Shown here: positions 49,459 through 57,765 of the stretch, in pieces
How positions within the stretch are numbered: the stretch's first letter is position 1
How the letters are laid out: each line of letters opens with the position of its first letter
Position numbers and translations under genes: made by a program
Assembly: GCF_014897675.1 (NCBI RefSeq)
Contig: NZ_JABUXU010000021.1
Location: 1 to 64,000, forward strand
DNA length: 64,000 nucleotides
Reading direction: 5' to 3'
Source: Advenella sp. FME57
Lineage (GTDB): Bacteria; Pseudomonadota; Gammaproteobacteria; Burkholderiales; Burkholderiaceae_B
Notes under the pieces: model-generated
Told to the model about the DNA's origin: nothing
The model's input: only the letters and a program-made list of their open reading frames with translations
Databases searched by the model: none

Positions 49459-50586
49459 ATGCCAATTATCGAATCGATACAGGTATGCGCGCCAGTCGTG
49501 CCGCTTGATAAAGTCACCTCGTTTTCCAACCGTACCGTGAGCGCACGCCATTACGGCCTGGTCAAAGTGACCTCGACCGACGGGGTAACGGGCATCGGAT
49601 TTTGCTACGTCGGTAGCGCTGGTGGCGCGATTTTCACCCAGGCGGTAAGGCAGTTGCTGGCGCCGGTATTGATCGGGCAGGACTCCTATGCGGTCGAGGG
49701 GCTGTGGCAGACAATGTATCAGGAGTCGTTGTTGCAAGGCAGATCCGGTACCGTGATGCGTGCGCTCAGCGCGCTCGATATCGCCTTGTGGGATTTGAAT
49801 TCGAAAACCCATCAGCTCCCCCTGCATAAATACCTTGGCGCCGTCGCCCTGGAGCAGGTGCCGGCCTACGCCAGCGGTGGCTATTACCTGGACGGCAAGA
49901 CGCCCGGACATCTGGGTGAAGAAATGGCAAGTTACGTTGCCAAGGGATTCAAGGCGGTGAAAATGAAATCCGGGCGCCTGTCGCCCAGGCAAGAAGAACA
50001 GCGCCTGAAGGCAGCACGAGAAGCGGTAGGGCCGGACGTTGAGCTGATGATGGACATGAATAATGCCTGGTATGACACCACCCAGGCCATGCAGTATGTC
50101 AGGCGCTTCGAACAATACGATCCTTATTTTATCGAAGAACCCTTCTTGCCCGACGACCTGGAAAACCACGCCCGTCTGGCCCGCATGACGCATATACCCA
50201 TAGCCACCGCCGAGATCGGCTATGGCCGTTGGTACCACAAGGCCCTGATGGACCAGGGCGCGGCGGCGATCCTGCAAACGGATGCCGCGGTTTGCGGTGG
50301 CATTACGGAATGGCGCAGAATTGCCCAGACCGCGGCCAGTTTCGGCCTGGTCATGTGTCCGCACTGGTTTCATGACTTGCATGCGCCACTGGTTGCCAGC
50401 ACCCCAAACGCCCGCTATGTGGAGTACTTCTGGGACGACCAGGTGCTTAACTTCCGGCGCCTGGTAGATCGACAGTTATCGCACAAGAATGGTTATGTCA
50501 TCCTGCACCAGGAACCCGGCCTGGGCTTCGGATTCGATGAAAAATACCTGGCCAGCCTGGCTAAATGGGAATTAATAAAAAAGTAA
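49459..50586 (+). CDS. Mandelate racemase / muconate lactonizing enzyme family protein (enolase superfamily)
   Basis: 375 residues with the enolase-superfamily active site: KMK at 168-170 (second Lys as base), Mg ligands Asp199 (MMDMNNAW), Glu226 (FIEEPF) and Glu252 (ATAEIG), Asp275 in LQTDAAVCGG and His302/His305 in PHWFHDLH. The KxK plus Asp-His pattern fits the mandelate racemase subgroup, which dehydrates or racemises acid sugars. ATG 49459 has AAAAGGA before it. Likely a sugar-acid dehydratase; substrate unknown. It leads an operon with a Bug receptor and a DHDPS-family lyase. Confidence 0.9.
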   Translation: MPIIESIQVCAPVVPLDKVTSFSNRTVSARHYGLVKVTSTDGVTGIGFCYVGSAGGAIFTQAVRQLLAPVLIGQDSYAVEGLWQTMYQESLLQGRSGTVMRALSALDIALWDLNSKTHQLPLHKYLGAVALEQVPAYASGGYYLDGKTPGHLGEEMASYVAKGFKAVKMKSGRLSPRQEEQRLKAAREAVGPDVELMMDMNNAWYDTTQAMQYVRRFEQYDPYFIEEPFLPDDLENHARLARMTHIPIATAEIGYGRWYHKALMDQGAAAILQTDAAVCGGITEWRRIAQTAASFGLVMCPHWFHDLHAPLVASTPNARYVEYFWDDQVLNFRRLVDRQLSHKNGYVILHQEPGLGFGFDEKYLASLAKWELIKK

Positions 50587-50713
50587 TAACGATGAAGGGG
50601 AAAGCAACACGCAAGTCATCAGGCAGAACTGACCAGGGAGATCACCAGATAACAAGTCAGAACAGACAGCAGCATTTTCGCAAAATGGTCGTACACGTTC
50701 CAAGGAGACAAAC

Positions 50714-51685
50714 GTGAACAAAATTAAATATGCAATTGCAGCAACGACGTTAGTGGTGGCCTCTTTTCCCGGTTTTGCCTGCGCCCAGGATGCGTGGCCA
50801 AACAAGGCGATTACCTATGTTGTACCGTTTCCGGCAGGCAGCAACACCGATGTCCTGGGCCGCATCATTGCCGACGAACTGGGCAAGCGGCTGAAGGTGC
50901 CGGTGGTGATCGAGAACAGGCCTGGCGCCACCGGCATGATCGGCTCGACCCACGTAGCCAGGGCCAAAGCCGACGGTTATACCATCATGGGCGGCAGCAT
51001 CGCCTCGCATGCGATCAATGCCGGACTGTTTCCGAATATGCAATATGATCCGGCCGGTGATTTCAAGCCCATTACGATTATCGGTTTCAATGCCAATACG
51101 CTGGTGGTCTCCAACAAAAGCCCGTTCACCGACCTCAAGGCGATTATCGCAGCGGCCAGGGACAAGCCGGACACCATCACCTATGCATCGTCGGGGATTG
51201 GTACGACACAACATTTGTCCGGCGTTCTTTTCGGCCAGCAAGCTAATGTCAAAGTCGTGCACGTCCCTTATGGCGGCAAGGCAGCACTGCCGGACGTAAT
51301 GGGTGGGCAGGTCAGCATGATGTTCGAAGGGCCGACCGTCATCCCTCATGTACAACAAAAGACAGTCAGAGCCCTGGCGGTCACATCCGCAACCCGGCTG
51401 GCCGGCTTGCCTGATGTGCCAACCATGAAGGAGCTGGGATTGCCCGACTATGAGATGCGTTCATGGCAAGCCATTTTCGCGCCCAAAGGCACGCCCGGGC
51501 CGATCGTGGAAAAACTGTACTCGCACATCAAGGCAATTCTGGAGACCCCGCAGATTCGCAAAAAACTCGATACCATGGGTGTTGAGCCATCAGGCATGCC
51601 GCCCGCCGAATTTGCTGATTTTCAGAAGCAGGAAATAGACAAATGGCGCGCCGTCATCAAGAGTGCGAATATCAAAATTCAATGA
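50714..51685 (+). CDS. Bug-family tripartite tricarboxylate transporter receptor
   Basis: 323-residue periplasmic receptor: signal peptide to about 24 (CAQDAW), ITYVVPFPAGSNTDVLGRI, VIENRPGATGMIGSTHVARAKADGYT, VVHVPYGGKAALPDVMGGQVSMM. The 126 bp between this gene and the enolase-superfamily gene is free of obvious signals, so co-transcription is likely. Ligand probably the acid dehydrated by the neighbouring enzyme. Confidence 0.92.
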   Translation: MNKIKYAIAATTLVVASFPGFACAQDAWPNKAITYVVPFPAGSNTDVLGRIIADELGKRLKVPVVIENRPGATGMIGSTHVARAKADGYTIMGGSIASHAINAGLFPNMQYDPAGDFKPITIIGFNANTLVVSNKSPFTDLKAIIAAARDKPDTITYASSGIGTTQHLSGVLFGQQANVKVVHVPYGGKAALPDVMGGQVSMMFEGPTVIPHVQQKTVRALAVTSATRLAGLPDVPTMKELGLPDYEMRSWQAIFAPKGTPGPIVEKLYSHIKAILETPQIRKKLDTMGVEPSGMPPAEFADFQKQEIDKWRAVIKSANIKIQ

Positions 51686-51725
51686 TCGCCCGCCTCCCGT
51701 GTCCTGTCAGACCCGGGTTTTACAA

Positions 51726-51735
51726 CCCCCCCCCC
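51726..51735. repeat. C10 homopolymer tract before the DHDPS-family gene
   Basis: Ten consecutive C residues end eight to nine bases before the ribosome-binding site of the lyase gene (start 51749). Tracts of this length slip in replication and can alter expression; Bordetella fimbrial promoters use poly-C tracts in that way. Here the tract is in a leader or spacer, not a coding region, so any effect would be on expression. Confidence 0.6.
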
Positions 51736-51748
51736 AACTGGAGACATG

Positions 51749-52666
51749 ATGTCCGATCGAATTAAAGGTGTACTCTCCCCCGTCGTTACCCCATTTGCCG
51801 AAGACGCGACGGTGGACCTTGCGAGATTTACCGAACAATGCAAATGGCTGCAAGCCAATCAGATCGGCCTGGCTTTTCTGGGCACCAACTCTGAAGCAAA
51901 TTCGATTTCGCCCGATGAACGCATCGCCATGATTGACGTTCTCATTGATGCCGGGCTGGATCCCAAAGGGATGATGCCTGGCACCGGCAGCTGCGATCTG
52001 CCTACAACCGTGCGCCTGACCCGACACGCTGTCGAGAACGGCTGCGCCGGCGTGCTGATGCTACCGCCCTTCTATTACAAAGGGGTATCTGACGAAGGCC
52101 TGTACCGTTACTTCTCTGAGGTTATCGAGCAGGTTGGCAATGACCGGCTGAGAATCTACCTATATCATATCCCGCCGGTCGCGCAGGTGGGCATCAGCCT
52201 GCCCTTGATCGAGCGGCTGCTCAAATCTTATCCATCCGTTGTCGCCGGCGTCAAAGACTCCTCCGGAGACTGGAACAATACCCAGGCCATGCTGACGCAT
52301 TTCGCACCCGAGGGCTTTGACGTCTTTGCGGGCAGCGAAACCTTTCTGCTGCAAACGCTGCGCGGCGGTGGCGCCGGATGCATAAGCGCCACCGCCAATG
52401 TGAATGCACCGGCCATTCATGCCTTATACAGCAGCTGGCAAGGTGCCGACGCAGACCGCCAGCAACAGGATCTTGATAAAATCCGCCAGATATTTCAAAG
52501 CTACCCGATGATACCTGCGCTCAAATCGGCCATCGCTCATTGGAGTGCAAATCCGTCGTGGACCCGTGTGCGACCACCGTTGGTCCAGTTGGAGCCGCAA
52601 CAGCACCGTAATCTGATTGAGCAACTGCAAGCCGCCGGCTTCAGCATATCAGGCCTGGGAACATGA
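51749..52666 (+). CDS. Dihydrodipicolinate synthase/N-acetylneuraminate lyase family protein
   Basis: 305 residues, class I aldolase fold with Schiff-base Lys in VAGVKDSSGD and Tyr in YLYHIPP (at about 169 and 139). The phosphate/carboxylate-binding GTTGE motif of DapA is GTNSE here, so lysine biosynthesis is unlikely; a keto-acid-sugar aldolase or dehydratase is favoured. The second ATG (51749) is used since GGAG is two bases from the first and five from the second. With the enolase-superfamily enzyme it could form a dehydratase-then-aldolase route to pyruvate. Confidence 0.9.
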   Translation: MSDRIKGVLSPVVTPFAEDATVDLARFTEQCKWLQANQIGLAFLGTNSEANSISPDERIAMIDVLIDAGLDPKGMMPGTGSCDLPTTVRLTRHAVENGCAGVLMLPPFYYKGVSDEGLYRYFSEVIEQVGNDRLRIYLYHIPPVAQVGISLPLIERLLKSYPSVVAGVKDSSGDWNNTQAMLTHFAPEGFDVFAGSETFLLQTLRGGGAGCISATANVNAPAIHALYSSWQGADADRQQQDLDKIRQIFQSYPMIPALKSAIAHWSANPSWTRVRPPLVQLEPQQHRNLIEQLQAAGFSISGLGT

Positions 52667-52909
52667 CAGACGCCTGAGCAATACGATTTCAAACGGCGTC
52701 GGGTGCGCAATGGCGCAGACAGGCTTGCTGGCGACCGTCAAGCTTGTTGTTGATCCGTCTGGACAGGACTGACGGCAAGCCGAGTGGCGCGTGCCCTGTG
52801 CCATTGATCGCTTCGAACCTGCCCTGGTCGCGCTGTCGGTAGACAGACGCAAACCAGATGGCGATCATCAACTGACTTCAGCCGCCGGGGTGCGAGGCGG
52901 GGTCTGCTC

Positions 52910-53119
52910 ATGAAACCAATAGGAACGTCAGCGGCTATTGTGGCTAAGCTTCAAAATGCAGTTCAAATAGCAATGCAGGATCCCGAAATGAAAGAAAGAC
53001 TGAGCACGTTAGGAATCGAACCAATAGGAAGTACGTCGGAAGAACTGTTAGCCACCATCAAAAGCCAGATAAAACAGTATACAAAGGTGGCACGGGAGGC
53101 AAAGATCAGTATTGACTGA
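52910..53119 (+). pseudogene. Truncated Bug-family receptor, C-terminal fragment only
   Basis: 69 codons covering only the last fifth of a Bug receptor: TSAAIVAKLQNAVQIAMQDPEMKERLSTLGIEPIGSTSEELLA then SQIKQYTKVAREAKI. No signal peptide or ligand-binding lobes remain. The preceding 240 bp (52667-52909) has no matching sequence in any frame. It overlaps the RelE/ParE fragment on the other strand. A remnant, not a working receptor. Confidence 0.75.
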
Positions 53120-53246
53120 CGTTCAGGCAACAGGAAGTGCCCTCTATCGGACCAACCCGGTAGAGCCTCGGATACTCTGGCAGCTTCGCTGCCTTAGCCT
53201 TGATATCATCTTTCAGCCTTTGTGCGGCGTCGGGATTGTCGTCCAC
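53106..53246 (-). pseudogene. RelE/ParE-type toxin fragment
   Basis: A 46-codon frame reading DDNPDAAQRLKDDIKAKAAKL then PEYPRLYRVGPIEGT, which matches the central part of RelE/ParE toxins (NPDAAxRL...HPRLGRPGRVEGTRE). It is cut by a stop codon upstream, and the C-terminal beta strands are replaced by unrelated residues (SCCLNVSQY). Both ends are therefore missing; no antitoxin gene is visible. Remnant of a toxin-antitoxin pair. Confidence 0.55.
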
Positions 53247-53276
53247 TACCTACTGCTGACATGGAAACAGGCGATA

Positions 53277-53520
53277 TTATATTTGGCCGCGTTCGACTAG
53301 CGATACGGCGGTGTTTCCGGCAACAATGGTGTGATCAAGCAAGCGTACTTCGATCAAGTGCTGCGCCTGTTTCAGGTGGCGTGTTAGCGAAATGCCGGCG
53401 GCTCCGGGCTCGACAAAACCTGGCGGGTGGATGTGCGACATAATCAACGCGGCCGAGTTCAAAAGCAGGGCCGTTTTCACGATCTCACGCGGGTATACGC
53501 TTGCCTGCGCCACCACCCAG
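53277..53520 (-). pseudogene. RadC/JAB-domain protein, C-terminal fragment
   Basis: About 80 residues similar to the end of RadC/YeeS proteins, common on genomic islands: VYPREIVKTALLLNSAALIMSHIHPPG, then LTRHLKQAQHLIEVRLLDHTIVAGNTAVSLVERG. The JAMM motif HNHPSG is altered to HIHPPG. The frame runs upstream to 53684 but that part is not RadC-like and overlaps the dehydrogenase gene. N-terminal part absent, so non-functional. Confidence 0.75.
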
Positions 53521-53619
53521 CCCGAACATTCGGCCCGGATGGCCTCGGCGTCCAGCTTGGCCTGCGCCAACTGTCCGATTAGCGTCCGAGGCTGGATATA
53601 GACACTGTATCCAACGTGC

Positions 53620-54519
53620 TTATCTGATATTCTTGTGACGACGTCTATTGACAGTGACCAAAGAAGGAAGAAGCTCATCCCCATCGCCCTCGTTCACGAC
53701 GCTTCGCAGCGTCTGCAACAAATGGGGCGCCAACATGTCGGCGTTCACATAAGGGTTGATCATGCTATTAAAGTAGCCAATATCTTTGGCTGCATTCCGG
53801 ATCGTAAAGGCGAGTTGCCCATAATCATTTTTTAGAATGCCGCCCAGCAAGCGACGCACAATCAGGTTATCTGCGGCGCCACTCCTTAATAAATCGTCAA
53901 ATAGTTCAAGGTCTATGCCCAAGGGCTCACATATGGCTACAGCCTCTGCCACCAGGGTCGTCATGCCCAGAGTGACAAAGTTATTCAGCAGCTTCAGCTT
54001 GTGAGCACTGCCGACCGGCCCTGCATGGAAAATATTCTCGGCGAACGCATTTAACACGGGCTTGATTCTAAGCAGCATAGCGTCGTCTGCGCCCACTATT
54101 ACATTCAGCGTTCCTAACTGCGCTTCTATTGGCGTTCGCCCCAAAGGGGCATCAACCAAACATACATTTTCATCCGTACAAGCCCGCCATAACCTGGCCG
54201 TTGTATCTGGGTCACCCGTAGAGCAGTCAATCACCACAAGGCCGTCCCGCCGGAACGCCAAAATGCCATTGTCACCCAACAGCACCGACTCGACCTGCGT
54301 GCTATCGGCCAAGCACATAACCACAGCATCGCTAGCTCGTACGAGCTCCTTCATGTTGGCTGCCTCGCGCGCGCCACGCGCAACCAGGTCATCAATGGGG
54401 ATACGATTTCGATGAGCGATGACGGTTACCTCGAACCCTTTGGCTATCAGGTTTGCAGCAATGCCGTGCCCCATCAAACCAACGCCAACACATCCGATTT
54501 TTTTAAACTCTTGCGTCAT
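53620..54519 (-). CDS. NAD(P)-dependent oxidoreductase, 3-hydroxyisobutyrate dehydrogenase family
   Basis: 299 residues: Rossmann fold with GVGLMGHGIAANLIAKG (about 12-28), VVIDCSTGDP, VDAPLGRTPIEAQLGTLNVIVGA (the substrate-binding DAPVSGG motif reads DAPLGRT here) and catalytic Lys in HKLKLLNNF. It oxidises a 3-hydroxy acid or reduces tartronate semialdehyde or a similar compound. Last gene of the sugar ABC operon, 28 bp after the permease. The end overlaps the RadC remnant frame but the length is normal. Confidence 0.88.
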   Translation of the reverse strand: MTQEFKKIGCVGVGLMGHGIAANLIAKGFEVTVIAHRNRIPIDDLVARGAREAANMKELVRASDAVVMCLADSTQVESVLLGDNGILAFRRDGLVVIDCSTGDPDTTARLWRACTDENVCLVDAPLGRTPIEAQLGTLNVIVGADDAMLLRIKPVLNAFAENIFHAGPVGSAHKLKLLNNFVTLGMTTLVAEAVAICEPLGIDLELFDDLLRSGAADNLIVRRLLGGILKNDYGQLAFTIRNAAKDIGYFNSMINPYVNADMLAPHLLQTLRSVVNEGDGDELLPSLVTVNRRRHKNIR

Positions 54520-54547
54520 ACTCCACCTGAAATAAGAAACGTAAAAA

Positions 54548-55384
54548 TCAACTTTTTACAGAGCCGGCGGTCAGACCCGACACCATATAACGGCGAAACG
54601 TGTAATAGATCGCGGCCGGTGGCAAGGAATAGATAATGCCAGTGGCCATTAATAAGTTCCATGGCGCATCGTCCACCGTTGTGAATATCCCCATGCCTAC
54701 CGCCAGCGTGATGTTTTTCTCTGAGGACAACAGCAAAAACGCATATAGATATTCATTCCACGCCAGCAACAGCGCATAGGTACCAATAGCAACAATGGTT
54801 GGAGTCATCAACGGCAGATATACCAACCGAAATATCTGCCAGGCAGTTGCGCCATCCATTCGAGCCGCCTCATCTAGCTCGTAAGGCAGCTTGTCAGCGG
54901 CCTGCTTCATGATCCAGATAGCGTAAGGGGAAGCCAGGGCCAACATCGAGAAAATAAGCGACAACCTGTTATCCAGCAGACCATAGTTGCCCATAGTCTT
55001 GTACATAGGTATTGCCAGGAAAGCGGATGGAATCAAGTACGTCAGCAACGAAATATTCAAAACCACACGCCCGCCTCGCAGCCGCAACCGGCTGATTGCG
55101 AACGCAGACGTCGTCGCGACCATTACGGTGCCCAATGCCACAGCGACAGCCACGACCACGCTGTTAAACATCTGCATCCAGAAACTGCGCAGATAATAAT
55201 GGCCCTGCGTAAATACAGTTACAAAGTTCTGCAGCGACAGGTTCTCTGGCCACAAGGCACCGGTAAAAGCGGTTTCCGGAGGGGTCAATGCGATCACTGT
55301 CATGTGATAGATCGGTATCACAGCCCACAGAAAAATAGGTATCCCGAGCAGTATCAAGCGCGCCTCACGTAGCTGTTTCCTCAT
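54548..55384 (-). CDS. Carbohydrate ABC transporter permease (MalG/UgpE type)
   Basis: 278-residue inner-membrane subunit with about six helices and the ATPase-contact loop LPYELDEAARMDGATAWQIFRLVYLPLMTP (EAAxxDGA motif). ATG 55384 overlaps the stop of the other permease (ATGA) and was preferred to the upstream GTG/ATG in frame. Part of a CUT1-type sugar importer. Confidence 0.92.
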   Translation of the reverse strand: MRKQLREARLILLGIPIFLWAVIPIYHMTVIALTPPETAFTGALWPENLSLQNFVTVFTQGHYYLRSFWMQMFNSVVVAVAVALGTVMVATTSAFAISRLRLRGGRVVLNISLLTYLIPSAFLAIPMYKTMGNYGLLDNRLSLIFSMLALASPYAIWIMKQAADKLPYELDEAARMDGATAWQIFRLVYLPLMTPTIVAIGTYALLLAWNEYLYAFLLLSSEKNITLAVGMGIFTTVDDAPWNLLMATGIIYSLPPAAIYYTFRRYMVSGLTAGSVKS

Positions 55385-56271
55385 GTCCGGCTTTCCTTGC
55401 TCAGATACTTCATCATGAACCACATCATTGGAACAATAAAAGGCATGGCCACGATGACAGCGGCTATCGCCATGTCCACGCGATCCATCCTGAGATACCG
55501 CATGCCCAGGGTCGCCAGCACTTGGGTTCGATCCGCCGGCCCGCCGCCGGTCAACAGATAAATGCTATTAAAGTCCCCGAGGGTCCAAATCATGGAGAGC
55601 GTCGTTGCCGACACATAAAGCAAACCAATACTGGGAAAGGTAATAAAACGGAATCTTTGCCATGCGCTCGCACCGTCTACATTGGCCGCTTCATAGAGCT
55701 CGCCGGGGATCGTCATCCGGCCAGCGAGCAATATCAGAGTCCAAAATGGCAAATACTTCCATATATGCACAACAACCGCGCTCCCAAACGCCAACCATCT
55801 TTCCGTCAGCCAACTGGGTCCCATGATTTGAAACTGATTAAACAAAAAGCTATTGAGCATTCCCCATTCGGGATTGAGCATCCATTTGATAGAAAAAATG
55901 GTTGATATCGAAGGTACCGCCCAAGCCAGGATGAATATCAACCCCAGCGCTTTTATCCAGCGCTGCTCATTCAAGAAGAAGCCTGAAATCAGCAACGCAA
56001 GAAGCATCTTGATATTGACCGCAACCAGCACAAATACGACAGTGTTAAATGCCGCCATTCGAAAGATGGGATCAGCAAATAAATCGGCATAAGTGTCCGG
56101 ATTCGACCCAAGGCTGATACCGTAAGCAATCGGATAGACCACAAACGCAAAAAAGATAAGCAGGTATGGAAGCAAAAAGAGATACCGTGCGGCACCCCAC
56201 GCCGAGATCGTACTGATCCGAGCGCGGGAACCGCCAGCGGCGACCTCATCGATTTTAGTCATGGTATTCAT
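55381..56271 (-). CDS. Carbohydrate ABC transporter permease (MalF/UgpA type)
   Basis: 296 residues with six predicted helices and the loop GELYEAANVDGASAWQRFRFITFPSIG, the EAA motif of CUT1 transporters. Follows the binding-protein gene by 23 bp. The other half of the translocation channel with the MalG-like subunit. Confidence 0.92.
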   Translation of the reverse strand: MNTMTKIDEVAAGGSRARISTISAWGAARYLFLLPYLLIFFAFVVYPIAYGISLGSNPDTYADLFADPIFRMAAFNTVVFVLVAVNIKMLLALLISGFFLNEQRWIKALGLIFILAWAVPSISTIFSIKWMLNPEWGMLNSFLFNQFQIMGPSWLTERWLAFGSAVVVHIWKYLPFWTLILLAGRMTIPGELYEAANVDGASAWQRFRFITFPSIGLLYVSATTLSMIWTLGDFNSIYLLTGGGPADRTQVLATLGMRYLRMDRVDMAIAAVIVAMPFIVPMMWFMMKYLSKESRT

Positions 56272-56294
56272 GCCAGGAATCGCTCCACCGCTGT

Positions 56295-57686
56295 TTAAGG
56301 CTGCTCAACAATGGTTTGAATCCGCTTAATCATTTCGTCGGTCGCCTGCGCGGGCGAAACATTGTCCTGCGAGATTCTAGCCAAGGCCTGCGCCCAAACA
56401 TTTTCTGCGTTAACAATAGTAAAACGCCAGTTATAAACAAACTGAAACGGCACAACCCCGTCTTCAAACATCTTACGCGCCACAGCACGATGCGGGTCTT
56501 TACCATCCGTCCAGAATGGACGGTCAGCGCCGTACTTGGTAACGGGATACCATACGCCCAGCATGCTCTCAAGATAGCTTGTCACGTTCTCGTCGCGCAT
56601 CAGGTATTCCATGAACTGCTTGCCGCCCTCAATGTTTTTCGCATCGGCAAAAACCATCCCTGTCTTGACCGAAGTCAGGTTAGGCAGGACGCTGCCATCT
56701 GGTTTTTTTGGAAACGCCGCAGTAACCAGGTTTTCGTGATAGTTTTTACGGGCGATTTCTTTCTGCTCGGCTGTGGCGTCTTGCTTGTTCATCGCATCTA
56801 GGTAGGACGCCGGAATGGAAATGGTGGCGTTGGGCGTCATGACTGTCGTTCGATTATTAAAGTTGACGTTGTTATCAACGTCGCCCCAATTGATCGAGCT
56901 AGGTGGAGTGCATTTCTGCTCATATACCTTTGAGTAGTCGGCTAGCGCCAACTCGATGCCTTTCCGGTTCTTTGGGTCATCCAGCAGCAATTTGCCGTCT
57001 TCATCCACGACTTGGACGTTGTGCGCGTTCAAGAATGTAAGAAGACCAAAAAAGGTATCACTTGCCTGCACACTGTATGGCAGGCCTATGCCGTATGTCC
57101 GCTGGCCTTTCTTGCGCAGTGCGGGCTGAACCTTATCGCACCAGAAGCTCCAGTACTCGGCCCATTCAGTAGGAATATCGGCCTGGGTAAAGCCGGCCTC
57201 TTCCAGCATGTCGCGCCAGTAAAATGTATGCAGAATATTCTGTCCGATTGGAACGGCGTAATACGCTTTCTTGCCCACTTTCTCATTGAACAGATACGTC
57301 GTTTCCAATGTGCCGGGTAGAAATTTGTCTTTCATCGGCCCAACCACATCGCTGACATCCGCCAGCTTCCCCTCGTAGGCCCACTTACCCGTAGTGCGCA
57401 CGTCGTAGGTCAAGCCAAAACTAAAGTCAGGCGGAGAACCGGCCGCCACGGCACTGACCGCGCGCGTAATCAAATCTTCGTTGGAGTAAAAACTCAGGTT
57501 GACCTTGTTACCGGTGTCCTTCTCAAACCGTTTGACCACATCTCGCAAAGATGAGTCCATGGCCTCATAGAAGCCCTTATTTGCCCATACCGTTACCGTC
57601 TTGTCCTGCGCCATTGCTGAACCAATCGTTATAGCGCCCAATGATGCGACCAGTCCCGCCTGCAGTATCTGTTTTCCTTGTCTCAC
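56295..57686 (-). CDS. ABC transporter sugar-binding protein (family 1)
   Basis: 463-residue periplasmic receptor, signal peptide to about residue 26 (SAMAQDK), then KTVTVWANKGFYEAMDSSLRDVVKRFEKDTGNKVNLSF, a common CUT1 start, and GKQFMEYLMRDENVTSYLESM near the end. The start is GTG at 57686 with AAAGGAG nine bases upstream. Cognate sugar unknown; the neighbouring dehydratases suggest a sugar acid or its glycoside. Confidence 0.92.
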   Translation of the reverse strand: MRQGKQILQAGLVASLGAITIGSAMAQDKTVTVWANKGFYEAMDSSLRDVVKRFEKDTGNKVNLSFYSNEDLITRAVSAVAAGSPPDFSFGLTYDVRTTGKWAYEGKLADVSDVVGPMKDKFLPGTLETTYLFNEKVGKKAYYAVPIGQNILHTFYWRDMLEEAGFTQADIPTEWAEYWSFWCDKVQPALRKKGQRTYGIGLPYSVQASDTFFGLLTFLNAHNVQVVDEDGKLLLDDPKNRKGIELALADYSKVYEQKCTPPSSINWGDVDNNVNFNNRTTVMTPNATISIPASYLDAMNKQDATAEQKEIARKNYHENLVTAAFPKKPDGSVLPNLTSVKTGMVFADAKNIEGGKQFMEYLMRDENVTSYLESMLGVWYPVTKYGADRPFWTDGKDPHRAVARKMFEDGVVPFQFVYNWRFTIVNAENVWAQALARISQDNVSPAQATDEMIKRIQTIVEQP

Positions 57687-57765
57687 TTTTCTTTCTCCTT
57701 TAGGGTGGGAAGTAGCATCTTCCCGAAATGGTCGGGTTAATTACCCCGATCTTCAGCACGTGACA

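Noticed and set aside
51749-52666. Naming the DHDPS-family gene dapA
   Set aside because: The GTTGE motif is changed and the context is catabolic; lysine biosynthesis is not supported.
53277-53684. Full 135-codon frame as a complete gene
   Set aside because: Only about 80 C-terminal codons resemble RadC; the rest overlaps the dehydrogenase gene and the JAMM motif is altered.
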